Assembly (NCBI GenBank): GCA_043800975.1
Contig: JAZDMK010000098.1
Span: 1-35,930, forward strand
Direction of reading: 5' to 3'
DNA from: JAZDMK01 sp043800975
Lineage (GTDB): Bacteria; Bacteroidota; Bacteroidia; Bacteroidales; JAHJDW01
Length of the DNA: 35,930 nt
The position numbers were made by a program, and so were the translations under genes. The notes under the pieces are model-generated. The model did not search any database, was not told the origin of the DNA, and worked only from the letters and a program-made list of their open reading frames with translations. Each line of letters begins with the position of its first letter. Positions within the stretch are counted from its first letter, which is position 1. Shown here piece by piece: positions 31,869 through 35,930 of this stretch.

Positions 31869-34800
31869 TTACTCGGTTTTGACAACCTTAAATCTGATTT
31901 CTTTAAAGTTATCGTTTCCGCTAGGGGTAAGACGTACATAATATAATCCTGGTGCAGTTTTACTTAAATCGAAATTGAATAAGTTGTTACCTTTCAGAAC
32001 AAGTTCTTTGCGTGAAAAAACTATTTCTCCAAGATTATTCGTGATCAGAATATGAACATTTTCATTACCAGAATTATTGGATATCTTTAAGTTGATTTCA
32101 CTGCTAGTAGGATTTGGAAATAAAGAAGCATTAAAGCCATTGTCTATTGTCGCTACACCAACATTCAGGAGAACATTTACCATATTCGATGCTGTACACA
32201 TATTAGCATCAGTTACCGTTACGGAATAGGTTCCGTTAACAAGGCTGGAGGCCGTTTGGGTATTCTGATTCAGCGGGTCGTTCCATAAATAGGTATATGG
32301 AGGAACGCCTCCTGAAACTGTCACAGTAGCCGTTCCATCTCCAGTTCCATGATCGTCGGTTGAAGACATTATAAGGGAGAGAGGCAATGGTGCAGAAATG
32401 GTAAATAACTCAATAGTAGCGCAACCAGAAATGTTGTCGGTTACAGTTACGCTGTAGTTTGCTGCACAGAGTCCTGTTATGGAAGTGCCAACACCTGTCA
32501 CTCCGTTACTCCAGCTTATCGTATATGTGCCAGAACCACTTGATATAGTTACCGCTGCTGTGCCATCGCAGTCTCCAGAACAGGTAACATCTACAATTTC
32601 TATGCTGTCGATAACGGGTCCGCCAATATTGCTTATAACCACACTTGCAGTAGAAGTACACAGATTAAAATCTGTAACGGTAACAGTATATATTCCAGCA
32701 GGCAAATTTGAGATGCTGTCTGTTGTTGACCCCGGAATATCATCCCATAAATACACGTAAGGTGGCGTGGCTCCATTTACATCAACAGAGGCAGAGCCAT
32801 TGGATAATCCGCAAACTGCATCATAGCCATGAGTAGTGATTATCATTGCAGTTGGTTCCGAAATAGTATCCGTTGAAATTACCGTACACCCATTGTTGTC
32901 AGTAACTGTAACACTATATATTCCTGCATGTAAGCCTACAGCTGTTGAGTCAGTTTGTCCGTCATCCCATAAGTAACTATAGGGCATTGTTCCACCAACC
33001 GGAGTAACCGTTGATGATCCATTGGGAATGTTATTACATAACAGGTTAACTGTATTCGTAATTGTTGCATTTAAAACAACGGGTTGCACGACAGTTGCCG
33101 AAGTTGTTGCAGTACATAAATTGAAGTCAGTAACAGTAACATTATAGGTTCCGGCAGTAAGTCCACTTATATCTTCAGTTAAAAGCCCTCCTGTCCATAA
33201 GTATGTGTAAGGACCAACCCCGCCCGCCACTACTAGATTAACTGCGCCATTATTTCCTCCGAAGCAGGCGACATTAGTAACAACTGTTGACAAAAAAATC
33301 TGCGTGGGTTGCGCAACAGTTGCCGAACTTGTTGCAGTACATCCATTGTTGTCAGTAACAGTAACATTATAGGTTCCGGCGGTAAGTCCACTTATATCTT
33401 CAGTTAAAAGACCCCCTGTCCATAAGTATGTATAAGGACTAACACCGCCCGCCACTATTAGATTAACTGCACCATTATTTCCTCCGAAGCAGGCGACATT
33501 AGTAACAACTGTTGACAAAAAAATCTGCGTGGGTTGAGCAACAGTTGCCGAACCTGTGTTGGAACATCCATTGGCATCTGTTACTGTAACTCCGTATGTG
33601 CCGATGGTAAGTCCGGAAATGTCCTCGGTAATGGCACCGTCTGACCAAAGGAATGTGAAGGGTGCAGTACCCGTTGAAACACTGAGGTTAATGGCTCCGT
33701 TGTTGCCTCCGAAACAGGAAACATTAGTTACAACAAAACTGAGTACCGGTATAGGCGTAACAGTAAATACAATGATGGCTACTTTAGTACAGGTGCCATT
33801 ATTTACAAGGTCGTAGAAGGTGAGTCCATTCGAGACGGTCACGTTGGTTGGAACAGGTACCAGCGTTGTTAAACCTGCATCGGAATACCAGGTGTGTGTA
33901 CATCCTGTACCGCCGTCAATGGCAGCATTCCAGGTTGTAAGATTAATTCCTGAAACAGTACCTCCACCGGCAACAGTTTCGCACAGGGATGCTGGATACT
34001 GATCATTGGCTATCATACCCGACCAAGTCCATCCCAAATTTCCACCAAGGTTATTGCTGTTATTGCCGGCATAAAAAGTAGTGCCAGCAACGTGCAGGTC
34101 TTTAATATCAAGGTAATCTCCACAAAATGGTGTGGCTTGACTTATGGATGAAAAGTTTCCTGCAGTGTAAGCGCTTAATGAAATTAAATTTCCTGGATCA
34201 CCGGTTGCATCCAGATCGGTTGTAGTTTGTGTTTTTCCTGATTCAAAGCGGATATCACAACCTGCACTGAATTTCAACGTTGCAAAAGAATTTGAACCGT
34301 AAATGGTTGTACTCCCGCCAAAACTGCTTGGTTGAATGGTAACATCATGATATGCTTTATTACCTCCCCTGAATTGCCAGGGATTGTTATTCATAAGAAT
34401 TTCAGAAGTGCCTGCATTAATGGTCAGATTGGTGGGATCTGTGATATCCCAATTCTGCAATTGAATGTTGCTGCTACCAAGATTGAGTGTGCGGAGAGAG
34501 GTAGAATTAGAGGTAAATGTTGCATTACTGCCTCCGATCAGCGTAAAGTTATTAGTGTTTAATGTTCCATTATTAAAATTGATATACGAGAAATTCAGGT
34601 TGTCCTGTAATCCATAGGTGCCGGTTCCATTAAAAGAAATAGAATATAATGACTTGCCCGCCGTGGTTATGGTATTTACGGGAGTTGATGAAATAAATTT
34701 AACAGTGCTGAAAGTTTGGATGTCCATCACAGGAATAAAGGTCAGAGAACCATTAATATTAAGGTCCCCGTTAATATTGAACAGCGGGTTAAATGCTGCG

Positions 34801-35930
34801 CCAGTCCAGTTCATCGATTTACAGTATCCTGTAATATTAAGTGTCACGGTGGACTGAATCAGGAATGAGTTGGCGTCAAATACCACATCGTCGAGAGATG
34901 TCGGGATGCAAAGACCACCGGGTCCTCCTGATGATGCCGACCAGTGAATATTCTGATTCCAGTCGCCTGTTCCTCCAACCCAGTAGTGTGTGGCACCAAG
35001 AGGGGGGTTGATTGTCCAACCTGTAACATTACCGATTCCGACACTGTTATTTGCAGTAAGCATTGCAGCACCTGTAGATGTTACGTCTGAAATATTCATG
35101 AAGTTCAGGAGAAGGCCTGCTCCTGCCTTTGCTATTGAGGCCGGTGTTCCAGGATTGTCGGAATACAGGTTGTTGTAGTTATTGCAATCTGTTCCTGAAA
35201 GAAGAGTAAGATTTGTTGTTGTCTGTGTTTTACCTCCTTCGAGTGAAACATTCTTGCTGTTAGGAATGGATAAAGTAGTAAAGGTGTTATTCCCTAAAAT
35301 ATTGCAGTACCCATTAGTACTCATGTTAACGATATTATAGATTTTATCGCCTCCATTAAAATAGTTGCCCGCAATACTGAGGGTAGACGTGCCTGCATTC
35401 ATTGTGAAATTTGTTCCATCGGTCAGGTAATAGTTACCAGAAAGGGTGTGGGTCTGATTTCCGAGAGAAAGTTGTCGTACGGCTGTGGTTTGGGAATAGA
35501 AGGAATTAAAACTTAACGCAAAATTGTTCGTGTTTAAATTCCCTTTATGCAGGTATATTGAACGTCCACAATTCATATTTCCAGCAAGTGACCAACTCCC
35601 CGAACCATTAAATTCAATATTTGCCCAAACTGTTTTTCCGGCCAGCGTAATTATGTTTCCGGGATTGTTACTGTTAAAAATCAGTGAATTATTTCCCATG
35701 CCGCTTCCGAAATTCAGAGTCATCCCTGCAACAAGAGTAAAATTACCTCCAACGTATAAGTCATAACTGTTCCCTGCAAGTGTAGAATTATTCACCGACC
35801 AGGTAAAATTATTGCAACCTGAGGTTACATTTACTGTAACTGTTCCTGCAGCTAGTCCGGAGCCTGCATCAAAAACAACATTGTCCGACCAGGCTGGTAA
35901 ACAGGTGCCTGCCGGCCCGCCGGAAGCGGT
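31869..35930 (-). CDS. Giant T9SS-exported repeat adhesin with SprB repeats (5' partial)
   Basis: The frame is open to the right edge, so the N-terminus lies outside; 1,353 residues are visible. From the edge to about 34010 there are two copies, the first incomplete, of a roughly 330-residue beta-rich module. It opens with a YWVGGTGDW-type motif, then GGPGGLCIPTSLDDVVFDA, and contains LNTNNF and ESGKTQTTT-type signatures. A linker with CETVAGGG follows. About seven SprB-type repeats (33745 to 32155) of roughly 75 residues come next, each with a Cys near its start, YLW and YSVTVTD. The C-terminal ~90 residues form a type A T9SS sorting domain (ASLFPNPTSSEINLKI to GLYYVRLTPSG). The protein should be displayed on or released from the surface. 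SprB itself is the gliding adhesin of Flavobacterium; gliding cannot be claimed from this fragment. Confidence 0.9.
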   Translation of the reverse strand, partial: TASGGPAGTCLPAWSDNVVFDAGSGLAAGTVTVNVTSGCNNFTWSVNNSTLAGNSYDLYVGGNFTLVAGMTLNFGSGMGNNSLIFNSNNPGNIITLAGKTVWANIEFNGSGSWSLAGNMNCGRSIYLHKGNLNTNNFALSFNSFYSQTTAVRQLSLGNQTHTLSGNYYLTDGTNFTMNAGTSTLSIAGNYFNGGDKIYNIVNMSTNGYCNILGNNTFTTLSIPNSKNVSLEGGKTQTTTNLTLLSGTDCNNYNNLYSDNPGTPASIAKAGAGLLLNFMNISDVTSTGAAMLTANNSVGIGNVTGWTINPPLGATHYWVGGTGDWNQNIHWSASSGGPGGLCIPTSLDDVVFDANSFLIQSTVTLNITGYCKSMNWTGAAFNPLFNINGDLNINGSLTFIPVMDIQTFSTVKFISSTPVNTITTAGKSLYSISFNGTGTYGLQDNLNFSYINFNNGTLNTNNFTLIGGSNATFTSNSTSLRTLNLGSSNIQLQNWDITDPTNLTINAGTSEILMNNNPWQFRGGNKAYHDVTIQPSSFGGSTTIYGSNSFATLKFSAGCDIRFESGKTQTTTDLDATGDPGNLISLSAYTAGNFSSISQATPFCGDYLDIKDLHVAGTTFYAGNNSNNLGGNLGWTWSGMIANDQYPASLCETVAGGGTVSGINLTTWNAAIDGGTGCTHTWYSDAGLTTLVPVPTNVTVSNGLTFYDLVNNGTCTKVAIIVFTVTPIPVLSFVVTNVSCFGGNNGAINLSVSTGTAPFTFLWSDGAITEDISGLTIGTYGVTVTDANGCSNTGSATVAQPTQIFLSTVVTNVACFGGNNGAVNLIVAGGVSPYTYLWTGGLLTEDISGLTAGTYNVTVTDNNGCTATSSATVAQPTQIFLSTVVTNVACFGGNNGAVNLVVAGGVGPYTYLWTGGLLTEDISGLTAGTYNVTVTDFNLCTATTSATVVQPVVLNATITNTVNLLCNNIPNGSSTVTPVGGTMPYSYLWDDGQTDSTAVGLHAGIYSVTVTDNNGCTVISTDTISEPTAMIITTHGYDAVCGLSNGSASVDVNGATPPYVYLWDDIPGSTTDSISNLPAGIYTVTVTDFNLCTSTASVVISNIGGPVIDSIEIVDVTCSGDCDGTAAVTISSGSGTYTISWSNGVTGVGTSITGLCAANYSVTVTDNISGCATIELFTISAPLPLSLIMSSTDDHGTGDGTATVTVSGGVPPYTYLWNDPLNQNTQTASSLVNGTYSVTVTDANMCTASNMVNVLLNVGVATIDNGFNASLFPNPTSSEINLKISNNSGNENVHILITNNLGEIVFSRKELVLKGNNLFNFDLSKTAPGLYYVRLTPSGNDNFKEIRFKVVKTE
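33069..33743 (-). repeat. Three tandem 225-bp SprB repeats, two of them near identical
   Basis: The segment CCTCCGAA recurs at 33256, 33481 and 33706, exactly 225 bp (75 codons) apart. By hand count the units at 33069-33293 and 33294-33518 differ at about 20 of 225 positions, while the third and the other SprB repeats are more diverged. This implies recent unit duplication or gene conversion inside the coding sequence. Confidence 0.85.

Noticed and set aside
32155..33745. Regular repeats that could suggest a CRISPR array
   Set aside because: The period is 225 bp, the repeats are in frame within one long coding sequence, and they encode SprB-type domains with no short repeat-spacer pattern.
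35793..35795. GTG as the start of the adhesin gene
   Set aside because: The frame continues without a stop to the right edge and the upstream residues match the repeated module, so the gene is truncated by the window.

Overview
The window is ordinary chromosomal DNA of a member of the Bacteroidota, probably an unclassified or environmental lineage rather than a gut Bacteroides. Evidence: two proteins end in type IX secretion (T9SS) C-terminal sorting domains, a T9SS plug-type protein is encoded, SprB-type repeats are present, promoters carry the clade's TAnnTTTG -7 box, most genes lack a Shine-Dalgarno (SD) sequence, and base composition is AT-rich. No insertion sequence, phage gene, CRISPR array or integrase was seen.

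Layout. Bases 1-6081 (+) hold the 3' part of a very large multi-PAS/GAF sensor histidine kinase. Bases 6153-15148 are mostly on the minus strand: a secreted protein with MORN-like repeats, a long-form urocanate hydratase, a secreted alkaline phosphatase preceded by a perfect 21-bp inverted repeat, an LptF/LptG permease and tRNA-guanine transglycosylase. One plus-strand T9SS cargo gene (12516-14012) sits between the last two. Bases 15207-17232 (+) hold rpsF-rpsR-rplI and a SpoU-type rRNA/tRNA methyltransferase. Bases 17257-21286 hold two lipoproteins, the T9SS plug protein and a polytopic membrane protein. Bases 21379-26951 (+) hold mfd and a GH20 hexosaminidase overlapping by 4 bp. Bases 27131-30676 (+) hold pyruvate:ferredoxin oxidoreductase. 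A short membrane-anchored protein lies tail to tail with it. Bases 31195-31765 hold two tRNA-Val genes (anticodons TAC and CAC) separated by a hairpin-rich, repeat-containing spacer. Bases 31869-35930 (-) are the C-terminal part of a giant T9SS-exported adhesin with two classes of repeat.

How the parts fit: secretion and the envelope dominate. There is a T9SS component, two T9SS cargoes, exported hydrolases (phosphatase, hexosaminidase), lipoproteins and an LPS transport permease, alongside housekeeping translation and repair genes. Pyruvate:ferredoxin oxidoreductase points to ferredoxin-linked, often anaerobic or facultative, carbon metabolism.

The most interesting signal I found is translational. 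rpsR (bS18) and rplI have strong SD sequences, while essentially every other gene here has none, and several have near-leaderless starts. bS6 and bS18, both made from this operon, are among the proteins known to hide the anti-SD of Bacteroidota ribosomes, so the SDs may be autoregulatory. I did not find a clearly new multi-gene system. The other noteworthy items are a duplicated PAS pair and Cys/His-rich GAF domains in the kinase, a perfect palindrome before the phosphatase gene, the tRNA spacer, a Tgt that has lost zinc ligands, and near-identical SprB repeats.
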